This document shows, piece after piece, positions 9,660 to 18,022 of a stretch of 64,000 nucleotides of DNA. The stretch covers positions 523,046 to 587,045 of the forward strand of contig NZ_JALJXV010000002.1 of NCBI RefSeq assembly GCF_024170285.1. The letters are read 5' to 3'. The notes below the pieces were generated by a model, which searched no databases, was not told the origin of the DNA, and saw nothing but the letters and a program-made list of their open reading frames with translations. Position numbers and translations under genes: made by a program. This stretch comes from Natronocella acetinitrilica (GTDB taxonomy: Bacteria > Pseudomonadota > Gammaproteobacteria > Nitrococcales > Aquisalimonadaceae). The stretch's first letter is position 1. The number at the start of each line of letters is the position of its first letter.

Positions 9660-10067
9660 ATGGATCCGGCACAGTCAGTGTTGATCAACAGCAGTGCCCA
9701 GGTGGATGCGTCCCGCATTCACATCAAGGATCTGCGCCTGCGAACGTACGTGGGTTTCAACAAGGAAGAGCAGGAGAAGCGTCAGGACGTGGTGATCAAC
9801 ATCATCATCGACTATGACGCGCTGAAGGCGGCGCAGTCGGATCATCCGGACGATGCCCTCAACTACAAGACCATCACCAAGCAGGTGATTGAACTGGTTG
9901 AGAACAACCGCTTCCTGCTGCTGGAAAAACTGGTCCACGACATCCTTGCTCTCGCCCTGGCCCACAAGGCTGCGAACGTGGTGGAAGTGGAGGTGGACAA
10001 ACCTCATGCCCTGCGCTTCTCCGACTCCGTGTCGCTGACCATGCGAGGGCGCCGAGGAGACAGCTGA
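9660..10067 (+). CDS. folX: dihydroneopterin triphosphate 2'-epimerase FolX
   Basis: A 135-residue protein of the FolB/FolX fold. It resembles E. coli FolX more than FolB: IHIKDLRLRTYVGFNKEEQE, RQDVVINIIIDYDA, DALNYKTITKQVIELVENNR, LLEKLVHDIL and DKPHALRFSDSVS are all in the order seen there. FolX epimerises dihydroneopterin triphosphate to the monapterin form. The ATG at 9660 has GGGAG upstream; a GTG 12 bases earlier is possible. It sits directly after folE and its stop codon overlaps the next start by one base (TGATG), so coupling to the DUF3429 gene is likely. Confidence 0.9.
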   Translation: MDPAQSVLINSSAQVDASRIHIKDLRLRTYVGFNKEEQEKRQDVVINIIIDYDALKAAQSDHPDDALNYKTITKQVIELVENNRFLLLEKLVHDILALALAHKAANVVEVEVDKPHALRFSDSVSLTMRGRRGDS

Positions 10068-10507
10068 TGACCGCCCTGCCCTCGACCCCGTCAGCCACGC
10101 GTACCACCGCCGTCTGGTTAGGCGCGGCCGGTGCACTGCCATTCATCGCCGCCGTTCTGGCCGGTCTGCTGTTGGCGGACAGCCTCATTGCACAATGGAC
10201 CGGGCAGGCCGCATTCCTTTACGGCGCCGTCATCCTGTCGTTTCTAGGCGGCATCCACTGGGGCCTCGCACTCACCACGGCCCGGGCTGACAGCCGCGCC
10301 TACATTATCGGCGTGATTCCGTCGCTGGTGGGCTGGGGCGCCGTCCTGCTGCCCATGCGCATCGGCCTGGTTGTGCTGGCCCTGGGCTTCATCGGCCAGT
10401 TCCTGATGGACCTTCGACTGAGCCTCCCGGGCTGGTTCCGGACGCTGCGACTGGCCTTGACGATTGTGGTCTCCGCCAGCCTCTTCCTGCTCGCAATGCT
10501 GGAGTGA
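10067..10507 (+). CDS. DUF3429 family inner-membrane protein
   Basis: A 146-residue protein with about four or five hydrophobic segments and the motif FLGGIHWGLAL, which is typical of DUF3429 proteins. It starts within the stop codon of folX (TGATG), so it is translationally coupled to the pterin genes. No enzymatic residues are recognised and the function is unknown; co-expression with folE-folX is the only hint. A GC-rich imperfect inverted repeat at 10508-10542 follows the stop and may help end transcription. Confidence 0.8.
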   Translation: MTALPSTPSATRTTAVWLGAAGALPFIAAVLAGLLLADSLIAQWTGQAAFLYGAVILSFLGGIHWGLALTTARADSRAYIIGVIPSLVGWGAVLLPMRIGLVVLALGFIGQFLMDLRLSLPGWFRTLRLALTIVVSASLFLLAMLE

Positions 10508-10553
10508 AAGCGGGCACCGGCGGCGTGCCCGGCACCCGCTCCCCGACCAGCAA

Positions 10554-11921
10554 CTAGGCCTGTTTGGCTGCCAGCATCCGGCGGTACTCTTCCTCGAAGA
10601 AAAACTCCTTTTCGCCGAAGGCGGGCTTGAGTTGGTTCAGCCAGGTGGCCTGCGGATCGTACTGGGCGAAAAACGGCCGCTGCACCCAGTCCGGATTGCG
10701 ACCCTGGATGAAACGCAGCACGAAGACCTTCTCGCCATGGATCTCGGTGACCCCCTGGATCTCCACCTTGCCCGGATCAGCGCTCATGGAGGGGCCCCGG
10801 GCAGTGCGACCGAGCCCGGACACCTGTTGCATGGCGCTTCGGTAGACGTCCCAGGCCCGGGCCAGCGGCACTTCGAAATAGCGCCGTGCACCGGTATCAC
10901 GCTCCACGAACATGTAGTACGGAATAATGCCGAGTTGCACCTGACGTCGCCATAGCGTCGCCCAGGCGCCGGCATCGTTATTGATATGATTGAGCAGTGG
11001 GCCCTGGGCGCGGATTTCCGCGCCGGTTGCGCGCACCCGGCGGATCGCCTCCTCCGCGATGGGGGTGGCCAGTTCATTGGGGTGGTTGTAGTGGGCCATC
11101 AGCGCCACGTGCTTCCCGGCCCGGACCAGTTTCTCCAGCAGTCGGAGCAGATCATCAGCATCCTTGTCGCTGACGAAGCGATAGGGCCAGAAGGTCAGCG
11201 CCTTGGTGCCGATGCGAACCGTCTGCACATGGTCAAGGTCCGCCGCCAGTAGCGGCTCGAGATACTGGGCCAGATTGCGCGTCTTCATGACCATCGGATC
11301 GCCGCCGGTCATGAGCAGATCGCTCACCTCATGGTGGGTGCGCAGGTACTCGATAAGGGTATCCGCCTCGTTGGATGCAAAGCGCAACTCCTTGTCACCC
11401 ACGAATTGCGCCCATCGAAAGCAGAAGGTGCAATACGAGTGACAGACCTGCCCCTGGCTCGGGAAGAACAGCACCGTCTCGCGATACTTGTGCTGCATGC
11501 CCTCGACCTTCTCGCCTTCGAACTCGGGCACGTTCAGATCCATCTGACCCGCCGGATGCGGGTTGAGCTCACCGCGAATCTCGCGGGCGACACGCTGCAC
11601 CTCGGCCCGATCGGCATCACCGCGCAGCACGTCAGCCATCCGGTTGAAACTCTCCGGCGCGAGCATGTCACGCTGCGGAATGGTGAGTTGGTAGATGGGG
11701 TCGTCGGGCACCTGCTCCCAGTCGATCAACTCGTTGATCACGTACTCATTGACCCGGAACGGCAAGACGTTGGCGACGACCTGCATGGCGAAGCGTTCCT
11801 CCGCCGACATACGCTCCAGCCCCGGAATCTCGTGCATGTTGCGCAGCGTGTAGACATGAAACCGGCGGGGACCGGTGGAAGTCTCAACGGCTGATGCTTG
11901 CAGCGGCAGAGTTCTGCTCAC
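10554..11921 (-). CDS. lysine 2,3-aminomutase-like radical SAM protein (KamA family)
   Basis: A 455-residue radical SAM enzyme. The [4Fe-4S] cluster motif CxxxCxxC is C160, C164 and C167 in QVCHSYCTFCFRW, followed by the SAM-binding LLMTGGDPMV. The N-terminal region and a C-terminal lysine in SADPGKVEIQG fit the PLP-dependent aminomutase family. At this length it is closer to the KamA branch than to the shorter EpmB proteins (about 340 residues) that modify elongation factor P. Lysine aminomutases make beta-lysine, which in some salt-adapted microbes is acetylated to an osmolyte; no acetyltransferase gene is adjacent, so the role is open. It is convergent with the DUF3429 gene and divergent from the prpF-like gene. 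Confidence 0.85.
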   Translation of the reverse strand: MSRTLPLQASAVETSTGPRRFHVYTLRNMHEIPGLERMSAEERFAMQVVANVLPFRVNEYVINELIDWEQVPDDPIYQLTIPQRDMLAPESFNRMADVLRGDADRAEVQRVAREIRGELNPHPAGQMDLNVPEFEGEKVEGMQHKYRETVLFFPSQGQVCHSYCTFCFRWAQFVGDKELRFASNEADTLIEYLRTHHEVSDLLMTGGDPMVMKTRNLAQYLEPLLAADLDHVQTVRIGTKALTFWPYRFVSDKDADDLLRLLEKLVRAGKHVALMAHYNHPNELATPIAEEAIRRVRATGAEIRAQGPLLNHINNDAGAWATLWRRQVQLGIIPYYMFVERDTGARRYFEVPLARAWDVYRSAMQQVSGLGRTARGPSMSADPGKVEIQGVTEIHGEKVFVLRFIQGRNPDWVQRPFFAQYDPQATWLNQLKPAFGEKEFFFEEEYRRMLAAKQA

Positions 11922-12204
11922 GTTCCGCCTCCTCTTTGCTCATTGATTGCCATGCGAAGCTAACCACCCGCGATAAGCAACGGGACGGTCACGGGTAGAT
12001 ACTCGGTTTACTGATGTCCGCGACAGGGAACATTCCTGGGGCACATCAAGACGGAGCCCGAAAGCCCCTTCGGCATGGCGTTGCCGAATCGTGCAGACTG
12101 TACCCGCGCAGTGGCAGGCCCGTGCATGCGTATTGCCAAATCCGTGGCAGAGTATACCCATCCGGCCCGAGGCTGGCTAATCCGCGATTGAGGGAGAGCC
12201 GCAC
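11922..12204. promoter_or_regulatory. divergent intergenic region, aminomutase / prpF-like gene
   Basis: These 283 bases separate two divergently transcribed genes and should hold both promoters. The only symmetric element I see is a short GGAACATTCC palindrome near 12028-12037. I see no gene in it and no convincing -35/-10 pair. Confidence 0.3.
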
Positions 12205-13317
12205 ATGACTGACAGAGTACCCGCCGTATTGATGCGCGGCGGAGGCAGCAAGGGCCTGTTCATTCGTGTCAACGACCTGCCCGTTGATCCGCAGGCGAGA
12301 GATGCCCTCATCCTGCGCATGATGGGCAGCCCCGATGCGACCGGACACCAGCTTGACGGAGTCGGTGGCGGCAGACCGGAAAGCAGCCGTGTTGCTCTGA
12401 TCAGTGAGAGTCTCAGACCCGACTGCGACATCTGCTACCGCTTCGGACAGGTCTTGCCACAGGCAGACCATATCGACTACTCGGGATGCTGCCTCGACCT
12501 GGCCGCGGCTGCCGGCCTCTATGCACTGCAGGCCGGCCTGGCCAGCGCCGCCCATGACAAGACTACGGTGGCCATCTGGCAGGAGAACCTGCAGCAGCGT
12601 CTGCTCGTCCACGTCCCCGGGGTTGAGGCGATGCCGGCTGGCGGCGAGGGTACAATCCGGATTGCTGGCGTCCCGCGCTCGGGGCCCGCCATCGACGTCG
12701 ATCTGCTGGCCGGCCCCACGGCTCCGCCTTGCCTTGCCACCGACCAGCCGTCTGACTTGCTGCATCTGGATGATGGATCGCGAGTCCGGGCAAGCCTGGT
12801 GGTCCTCGGGCGGCCGACCATCTTCGTCAAGGCCTCGGATTTCGGTCTCAACGGTGATGAACCCCCAGAGGGCTGGCATCACACCACGTTACAACTGCTG
12901 GATCAGGTGGTGCGGGCCGGTGCCGCACACATGGGGTTGGCAGGGGCACCCTCTTCGGACCGCACGGCCCATCCGGCGATCGTCGTGGTGGGCCCGGCTG
13001 CTGACGTCATCGATGAAGAAGGCAACACACATCCGCCGGAGAGCATGCATCTATTGGGGCGCTGCATCCTGGCCGCACGGCTGCAGCCCGATTTTCCGGC
13101 CGATTGCGCAATCGCCCTGGCCGTCGCCGCGGCAATTCCCGGCACGGTGGTGGAAGAACTGATCGGCCAACCAATGAACAGGATCAGCCTGGGCCACGCT
13201 GGTGGCGTCATGCCCCTGGAGGCGCATGTTCGCCTCGATGACGGTATCTGGATCGCCGATCGCACACGTATCACCCGAACCGCACGGCGACTCATGTCCG
13301 GTCACGTTTTCCCGTGA
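12205..13317 (+). CDS. PrpF-family isomerase
   Basis: A 370-residue PrpF-family protein (diaminopimelate-epimerase-like fold). Family features are the N-terminal VLMRGGGSKGLFI, MGSPDATGHQLDGVGGG, and DYSGCCLDLAAAAGLYAL, where a cysteine of the active site is expected. PrpF isomerises cis/trans-2-methylaconitate in propionate breakdown, and relatives act on other unsaturated tricarboxylates such as 4-oxalomesaconate. No acnD, prpC or prpB is nearby, so the substrate should not be assumed to be methylaconitate. The ATG at 12205 has GAGGGAGAG upstream. It appears to be a single-gene unit. Confidence 0.85.
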   Translation: MTDRVPAVLMRGGGSKGLFIRVNDLPVDPQARDALILRMMGSPDATGHQLDGVGGGRPESSRVALISESLRPDCDICYRFGQVLPQADHIDYSGCCLDLAAAAGLYALQAGLASAAHDKTTVAIWQENLQQRLLVHVPGVEAMPAGGEGTIRIAGVPRSGPAIDVDLLAGPTAPPCLATDQPSDLLHLDDGSRVRASLVVLGRPTIFVKASDFGLNGDEPPEGWHHTTLQLLDQVVRAGAAHMGLAGAPSSDRTAHPAIVVVGPAADVIDEEGNTHPPESMHLLGRCILAARLQPDFPADCAIALAVAAAIPGTVVEELIGQPMNRISLGHAGGVMPLEAHVRLDDGIWIADRTRITRTARRLMSGHVFP

Positions 13318-13351
13318 GATCCCCTGACCGCAGCGCCGATAGCCCAGGTAC

Positions 13352-13365
13352 TTGACCCCGGTCAA
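13352..13365. promoter_or_regulatory. palindrome TTGACC-N2-GGTCAA upstream of phasin gene
   Basis: A perfect 6+2+6 palindrome lies between the prpF-like gene and the phasin gene, 138 bases before the phasin start. The left half reads like a -35 box, but I find no well-spaced -10. It is a candidate operator. Confidence 0.4.
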
Positions 13366-13455
13366 AAACTCTCCCATGAGCAAGGCTAAGCTGGCCCACT
13401 CAACGCGACGGGCAAGCCCTCCCTGCGCAATTGCAGGGATCATCCGCCCACGATG

Positions 13456-13470
13456 TGTTGCGACGCACCA
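13456..13470. promoter_or_regulatory. candidate PHA operator TGTTGCGACGCACCA upstream of phasin gene
   Basis: This 15-base sequence differs at one position from the perfect palindrome TGTTGCGACGCAACA at 33060-33074 in the PHA locus. It lies 33 bases before the phasin start, where a repressor would block transcription. PhaR regulators are known to repress phasin genes and to bind TGC-containing inverted repeats, so PhaR is the proposed ligand. The similarity is seen; the binding is inferred. Confidence 0.5.
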
Positions 13471-13503
13471 CACCCACAGACCAGAAAATGCCGGGAGGTT
13501 ACC

Positions 13504-13899
13504 GTGTACGCAGAACTCTTCTCAAAGACCACCGACCAGATGCAGCAGCTCATGGCTCCTGCCCGAAAGATGCAGGAAGTCATGGTTGAGCACGTTGCCA
13601 GGCTGGCGGACTTCCAGATGGACAGCATGAAGCAGTATTCCGAGATGACCATCGGCCAGCTCCGCTCCCTGCAGGATGTCAAGAGCCCCGAGGACTTCCA
13701 GCAACTGATGAGCGGCCAGAGCGAGTTGCTCAAGGGCTTCACCGAGCAGATGTCCACTGACATCAGCGAGCTGACGAAGCTGCAGCGCGACCTCTCTGAA
13801 GAACTGCAGAAGCTCTCCCAGGAGAGCATGAGCAGCTACGCCGAGGGGGCCAGGAAGCAGGCCCGCCAGGCCGTGAGCACGGCCAAGAAATCGGCCTGA
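13504..13899 (+). CDS. phasin family protein
   Basis: A 131-residue, almost wholly helical, amphipathic protein of the phasin family, which coats polyhydroxyalkanoate granules. It shows the usual pattern: an N-terminal MQQLMAPARKMQEVMVEH helix, a long run of Q, E, S and L, and a lysine- and alanine-rich tail. The GTG at 13504 is chosen because it follows GGGAGG at proper spacing and because the upstream in-frame extension contains cysteines and prolines unlike a phasin. It is far from the phaECBRA genes but shares their proposed operator motif. A strong terminator follows. Confidence 0.88.
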   Translation: MYAELFSKTTDQMQQLMAPARKMQEVMVEHVARLADFQMDSMKQYSEMTIGQLRSLQDVKSPEDFQQLMSGQSELLKGFTEQMSTDISELTKLQRDLSEELQKLSQESMSSYAEGARKQARQAVSTAKKSA

Positions 13900-13930
13900 G
13901 CCGCAGCACCCCCGCAACGTAAGCCATTGT

Positions 13931-13957
13931 CCAGGCGGCCCCGACGGGGCCGCCTGG
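13931..13957. terminator. bidirectional terminator hairpin between phasin and SLC13 genes
   Basis: A perfect 12-bp GC-rich stem (13931-13942 with 13946-13957) with a 3-base loop lies between the convergent phasin and transporter genes, 31 bases after one stop and 17 after the other. No long T-run follows on either side, but position and stability point to a shared terminator. Confidence 0.7.
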
Positions 13958-13974
13958 CTGTAGGCGTTCGCGGT

Positions 13975-15432
13975 TCAGGGCTGCAACGAGATCCCCATGA
14001 CCACCGGCAGCAGCCAATAGATGAAGGCGGTGGTGAGCAGGATCGTCACGATGTTCAGGGCGAAGCCCGCCCGTGCCATTTGCGGCACGGTGATCGCCCG
14101 ACTCCCGAACACCACGGCGTTGGGTGGGGTGGCCACCGGCAGCATGAAGGCGCAGGAAGCGGCCACCGCCACGGCTGCCATCAAGGACAGGGGATGGAAC
14201 CCCGTGGCCACCGCCAGGGCACCCATCAAGGGCACAAACAATGTTGCCGTGGCCGTGTTGGATGTGACCTCGGTGAGGAACACAACCAGCGCAACACAGG
14301 CGGCGATCATGAGAATGACCGGCGCACCGGCAAGCCCCTCCATACCGTTTGCCATGGCCTCGGACAGGCCGGTTTCAGTAAAGCCTGCCGCCAGCGCAAA
14401 GCCGCCACCAAACAACAGCACGATATCCCAGGGAATCTTCACCGCCGTTTCCCAGTCGAGCAGCCTCTCTCCTGATTTCTCGCCGGAAGGCAGTAAAAAC
14501 AGGGCCAGGGCCCCTGCGATACCGATACTGGAATCATTGATCTGGTTGAGCATTCCCTCAGGCAGGAATCCCCGCGTGATCCATGCCAGTGCAACGCAGA
14601 CGAATACGATCAGCACCCGCTGCTCGGCACGCCCGATGGTGCCGATTTCCTGCAATTCCCTGGCGATCAGGTCATGGCCACCCGGCAGTTTCGACATGCC
14701 CCGGCCATGGCGGCCAAAAACCAGATACACCCAGGCGATACCCAGCATGATCACCGAGAATGGCAGACCGAAAGCCATCCACTGGGCGAAACCAATATCG
14801 ATACCGTAGAGTTCATTGGCCATGCCCGCCAACACGGCGTTGGGCGGTGTGCCGATCAGGGTCGCGACACCACCGATGGAGGCACCGTAGGCAATACCCA
14901 GCATCAGCGTCACGCCGAAACCCGCAGCCAGTGCCTCCCCCGTCTTGTCCGCCTCTTCGCGGCTTTGCTGGAGAACAGCCAGCGCGATGGGCAGCATCAT
15001 CATTGCCGTCGCAGTGTTGCTGATCCACATTGAAAGGAATGCAGTCGCAACCATGAACCCGAGGATCATGCGGCGCGGATCCAGACCGACAAGACGGATG
15101 GTATGGAGGGCGATGCGCCGATGCAGATTCCAGCGCTGCATGGTGACGGCGATGAAAAAGCCGCCAAGGAACAGAAAGATCAGATCATTGCCGAATGCCC
15201 GGGTGACGTTGCCCGGGGCCATCACGTCGAAGGCTGGAAACAGGACGATTGGTACCAATGCAGTAGCGGCTAGCGGCAACGCTTCGGATATCCACCAGGT
15301 GGCCATGAGTGCGGCGACCAGGGCCACTGCCCACTGCGCCTCGGACAGACCCCACAGAGGGCCGATAAGCCAACCGATGACAAGCACGACAGGACCGAGA
15401 TACAGCCCGAGCCGCTGACGGGACAATTGCAT
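13975..15432 (-). CDS. SLC13/DASS family anion transporter
   Basis: A 485-residue integral membrane protein with about 11-12 hydrophobic segments. It carries the paired Ser-Asn-Thr motifs of divalent anion:sodium symporters: MWISNTATAMMMLPIA in the first half and TSNTATATLFVPLMGAL in the second. These bind sodium and a carboxylate or sulfate substrate. ATPPNAVVFGS near the C-terminus is also family-typical. The exact substrate (dicarboxylate, citrate or sulfate) cannot be told. It is divergent from the antiporter gene and convergent with the phasin gene. Confidence 0.92.
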   Translation of the reverse strand: MQLSRQRLGLYLGPVVLVIGWLIGPLWGLSEAQWAVALVAALMATWWISEALPLAATALVPIVLFPAFDVMAPGNVTRAFGNDLIFLFLGGFFIAVTMQRWNLHRRIALHTIRLVGLDPRRMILGFMVATAFLSMWISNTATAMMMLPIALAVLQQSREEADKTGEALAAGFGVTLMLGIAYGASIGGVATLIGTPPNAVLAGMANELYGIDIGFAQWMAFGLPFSVIMLGIAWVYLVFGRHGRGMSKLPGGHDLIARELQEIGTIGRAEQRVLIVFVCVALAWITRGFLPEGMLNQINDSSIGIAGALALFLLPSGEKSGERLLDWETAVKIPWDIVLLFGGGFALAAGFTETGLSEAMANGMEGLAGAPVILMIAACVALVVFLTEVTSNTATATLFVPLMGALAVATGFHPLSLMAAVAVAASCAFMLPVATPPNAVVFGSRAITVPQMARAGFALNIVTILLTTAFIYWLLPVVMGISLQP

Positions 15433-15555
15433 GCAAGACCTCCTGATGGGACGTTGGACGAAAACAACCCTTCAAGCCTAGCGGCCATGCAGGGATTTGC
15501 CGGAGAGTTTCCTGCACCTATCGGAATAAAAAAACCGAATTCAATAGCTGCTTGA

Positions 15556-15561
15556 TATAAT
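15556..15561 (+). promoter_or_regulatory. probable -10 box of the antiporter gene
   Basis: A perfect TATAAT lies 46 bases before the TTG start of the antiporter gene, inside the AT-richest part of the 174-base divergent gap. The expected -35 position has no good match, so the promoter may depend on an activator. A transcription start near 15568 would give a leader of about 40 bases. Confidence 0.45.
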
Positions 15562-15606
15562 GCACAGGAATGGACGTTGTCTTAATCCAGGACTTGGAGC
15601 TCGCAG

Positions 15607-17346
15607 TTGGAGCTGACGAACCAGATAATCCTCATTGGCGGGCTGTTGTTCCTGCTGAGCATTCTCGCCAGCGTGATCTCCAGTCGCATTGGCGCTCCGC
15701 TGCTGCTGGTCTTTCTCGTCATCGGCATGCTGGTGGGCGAGGAGGGCCCCGGGGGAGTGCGTTTCGACGACTTCCAGTCGGCCCATCTCATCGGCAGCAT
15801 GGCCCTGGCCGTCATACTCTTCGATGGCGGTCTGCGCACCCGCGTGGAGACCTTCCGGGTTGGCCTGCGCCCGGCGGTAACACTGGCCACGCTGGGCGTG
15901 GTGATTACCGTGCTGGCCACCGGATTTTTCGTGTCCTGGGCCTTTGGCCTGCCATTGCTGGTCGGCTTGCTGATCGGCGCCATCATCGGCTCCACTGACG
16001 CCGCCGCGGTGTTTTCCCTGCTTCACTCCCACGGCCTGGAACTGAAGCAACGCACCAGCGCCACCCTGGAGATCGAATCCGGCAGCAACGACCCCATGGC
16101 GATTTTTCTGACCATCGCCCTGGTGGAGATCATCATGGGTCAGCACGCCAGCATCGGGGCCGGATTGCTGGTGGAGTTTGTTACACAGATAGGCGTCGGC
16201 GCCCTTGCTGGACTCGGTGGCGGGTTGGCCCTGGCGCTGCTCATCAATCGCATCGGCCTCACCCCGGGGCTCTATCCTCTGCTGGCACTGGCCGGCGGCC
16301 TGCTCCTGTTCGGCGCCACCTCAGTGGCGAACGGCAGCGGTTTTCTCGCCGTGTACCTGGCCGGGGTGATCCTCGGTAACCGGCGGCTGCAGAGCGCCCA
16401 GAATATCCGCCGCTTTCACGACGGCATGGCCTGGCTCTCGCAGATTGTCATGTTCCTCATGCTCGGTCTGCTCATTACACCCAGTAATCTCATCGCCATC
16501 GCACCCCAGGCACTGCTCATCGCCGCCATGCTGATTCTGGTGGCTCGGCCGCTGGCCGTTGTGATCTGCCTGTTGCCGTTTCGATTCCCCTGGCGAGACC
16601 AGGCCTTCATCAGCTGGGTGGGTCTGCGCGGTGCGGTGCCCATCCTGCTCGGGCTGTTCCCGCTGATGGCCGGGGTGGACAACGCCTTCCTGTATTTCAA
16701 CGTGGCGTTCTTCGTCGTCCTGATCTCTCTGGTGGTCCAGGGCTGGACCATCGCTCCGGTGGCTCGCCTGCTGCAACTCGACGTACCGCCGCGCTCCCGC
16801 GTGGTACATCGCATGGAACTGGACCTACCCGGCCAGGTGGAGTACGAACTGGTGGGCTATACGCTGGAGTCCGACAGCCCCGCCCTCTACAAGATGGTGA
16901 ACCGCCTGCAGCTGCCGGACTCGGTGCGGTTGCTGGCCATCATTCGCGATGGCAACCCGGTTGCCGAACCGGGCACGGAAATCCTGCAGGACAGCGACTA
17001 CCTGTACCTGCTGACGCCACCGGAACGCTTGCCCGAACTTGATCGCGTGCTCGTGGCCGACCACGGCCCGGCCCGGCTGGAAGAGACCCGCTTCTTCGGT
17101 GAATTCGTATTGAACGGCGATGTCCCGCTGGCGGCGCTGGCCAATACCTACGAGTTGGATATCCCCGAGCGCGGTGACGAGGACGAGAGCCTGAGCGACT
17201 ACCTGCAGCGGCTCTTCAAGAATCGGGCCGTCGTCGGTGACCGGGTCAAGGTCAATCACATGGAGTTCGTGGTCCGCGCCATGGAAGGGCAGCGCATCAC
17301 CCAGGTGGGCATGAAACTCGCGCGCCAGCACAACAAGGACAATTAG
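15607..17346 (+). CDS. cvrA: potassium/proton antiporter, CvrA/NhaP2 type
   Basis: A 579-residue protein: an N-terminal cation/proton antiporter domain (residues 1-395, about 12 membrane segments) with the family core GSTDAAAVFSLL and ESGSNDPMAIFLTI, then a TrkA-C-like regulatory domain (SVRLLAIIRDGNPVAEPGTEILQDSDYLYLL) and a C-terminal domain of the kind shared with CorC/HlyC transporters. This three-part layout is that of NhaP2/CvrA (cell volume regulation protein A), which exports K+ in exchange for protons. The TTG at 15607 is the only start that keeps the first membrane helix intact and has GGAG upstream. Such a protein suits an organism facing salt changes. Confidence 0.93.
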   Translation: MELTNQIILIGGLLFLLSILASVISSRIGAPLLLVFLVIGMLVGEEGPGGVRFDDFQSAHLIGSMALAVILFDGGLRTRVETFRVGLRPAVTLATLGVVITVLATGFFVSWAFGLPLLVGLLIGAIIGSTDAAAVFSLLHSHGLELKQRTSATLEIESGSNDPMAIFLTIALVEIIMGQHASIGAGLLVEFVTQIGVGALAGLGGGLALALLINRIGLTPGLYPLLALAGGLLLFGATSVANGSGFLAVYLAGVILGNRRLQSAQNIRRFHDGMAWLSQIVMFLMLGLLITPSNLIAIAPQALLIAAMLILVARPLAVVICLLPFRFPWRDQAFISWVGLRGAVPILLGLFPLMAGVDNAFLYFNVAFFVVLISLVVQGWTIAPVARLLQLDVPPRSRVVHRMELDLPGQVEYELVGYTLESDSPALYKMVNRLQLPDSVRLLAIIRDGNPVAEPGTEILQDSDYLYLLTPPERLPELDRVLVADHGPARLEETRFFGEFVLNGDVPLAALANTYELDIPERGDEDESLSDYLQRLFKNRAVVGDRVKVNHMEFVVRAMEGQRITQVGMKLARQHNKDN

Positions 17347-17432
17347 TGTCTCCTTGAGCTTCTCGGAGACGGGGTGGGCCGTTACACTGAGCCCGATCCG
17401 CAACGTCGCTCCGGGAAGCATCATCAGACACC

Positions 17433-17978
17433 ATGAACGACACTCTCCGACAACAACTGCTCAAGGCCGGCGTCGTCGACAAGAAGCAGGCCGACAAGGT
17501 TGCCCAGGAAGCGCGCAAGGAAAAGAAACAGGCGCGCAAGAAAGGCAAGAAGGCCGCCCCGGAGACCCCGGAGGCGAAGCGACTGGCGGAAGAGGCCAGA
17601 AAGGAGCGTGCCGAACGGGATCGGGCGCTGAACCGTCAGCGCGAAGCCGACAAGCAGCAGCGGTCCGCAGCGGCGCAGGTGGAGGACATCCTCAAGCAGC
17701 ACGCCTTGTCCATGCGCGATGGCGACCGGCCCTACAACTTCACCTACGGCACCGTAATCCGCAAGGTCGAAGTCACTGTGGAACAGCACAAGCAACTCGC
17801 CCAGGGGCGACTTGCGGTGGTGGAACATCGCAAGCGCTTTCATCTGGTGCCCGCCACCGTGGTGCCGAAATTGCTGGAGCGCGACGCGAGCCTGTTCGTG
17901 GCACTGGCGGAACCGAGCCCGGACGAACTGGACGACGCCTACAAGGACTTTCCCATTCCCGATGACCTGGACTGGTAG
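17433..17978 (+). CDS. DUF2058 family protein
   Basis: A 181-residue soluble protein. Residues 1-80 are a highly charged lysine-, arginine- and alanine-rich helix starting LRQQLLKAGVVDKKQADKV; residues 95-181 form a small conserved domain with GDRPYNFTYGTVIRKV, RLAVVEHRKRFHLVP and a C-terminal IPDDLDW. This matches DUF2058 (the YaiL type), annotated as a nucleoprotein or polynucleotide-associated protein without a proven role. The basic N-terminus suggests nucleic acid contact. It is followed 45 bases later by the DUF815 ATPase gene. Confidence 0.9.
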   Translation: MNDTLRQQLLKAGVVDKKQADKVAQEARKEKKQARKKGKKAAPETPEAKRLAEEARKERAERDRALNRQREADKQQRSAAAQVEDILKQHALSMRDGDRPYNFTYGTVIRKVEVTVEQHKQLAQGRLAVVEHRKRFHLVPATVVPKLLERDASLFVALAEPSPDELDDAYKDFPIPDDLDW

Positions 17979-18022
17979 CCGCCGCGCGGCACCACCTCAT
18001 CGCACAAGCGGACCAACATCAC

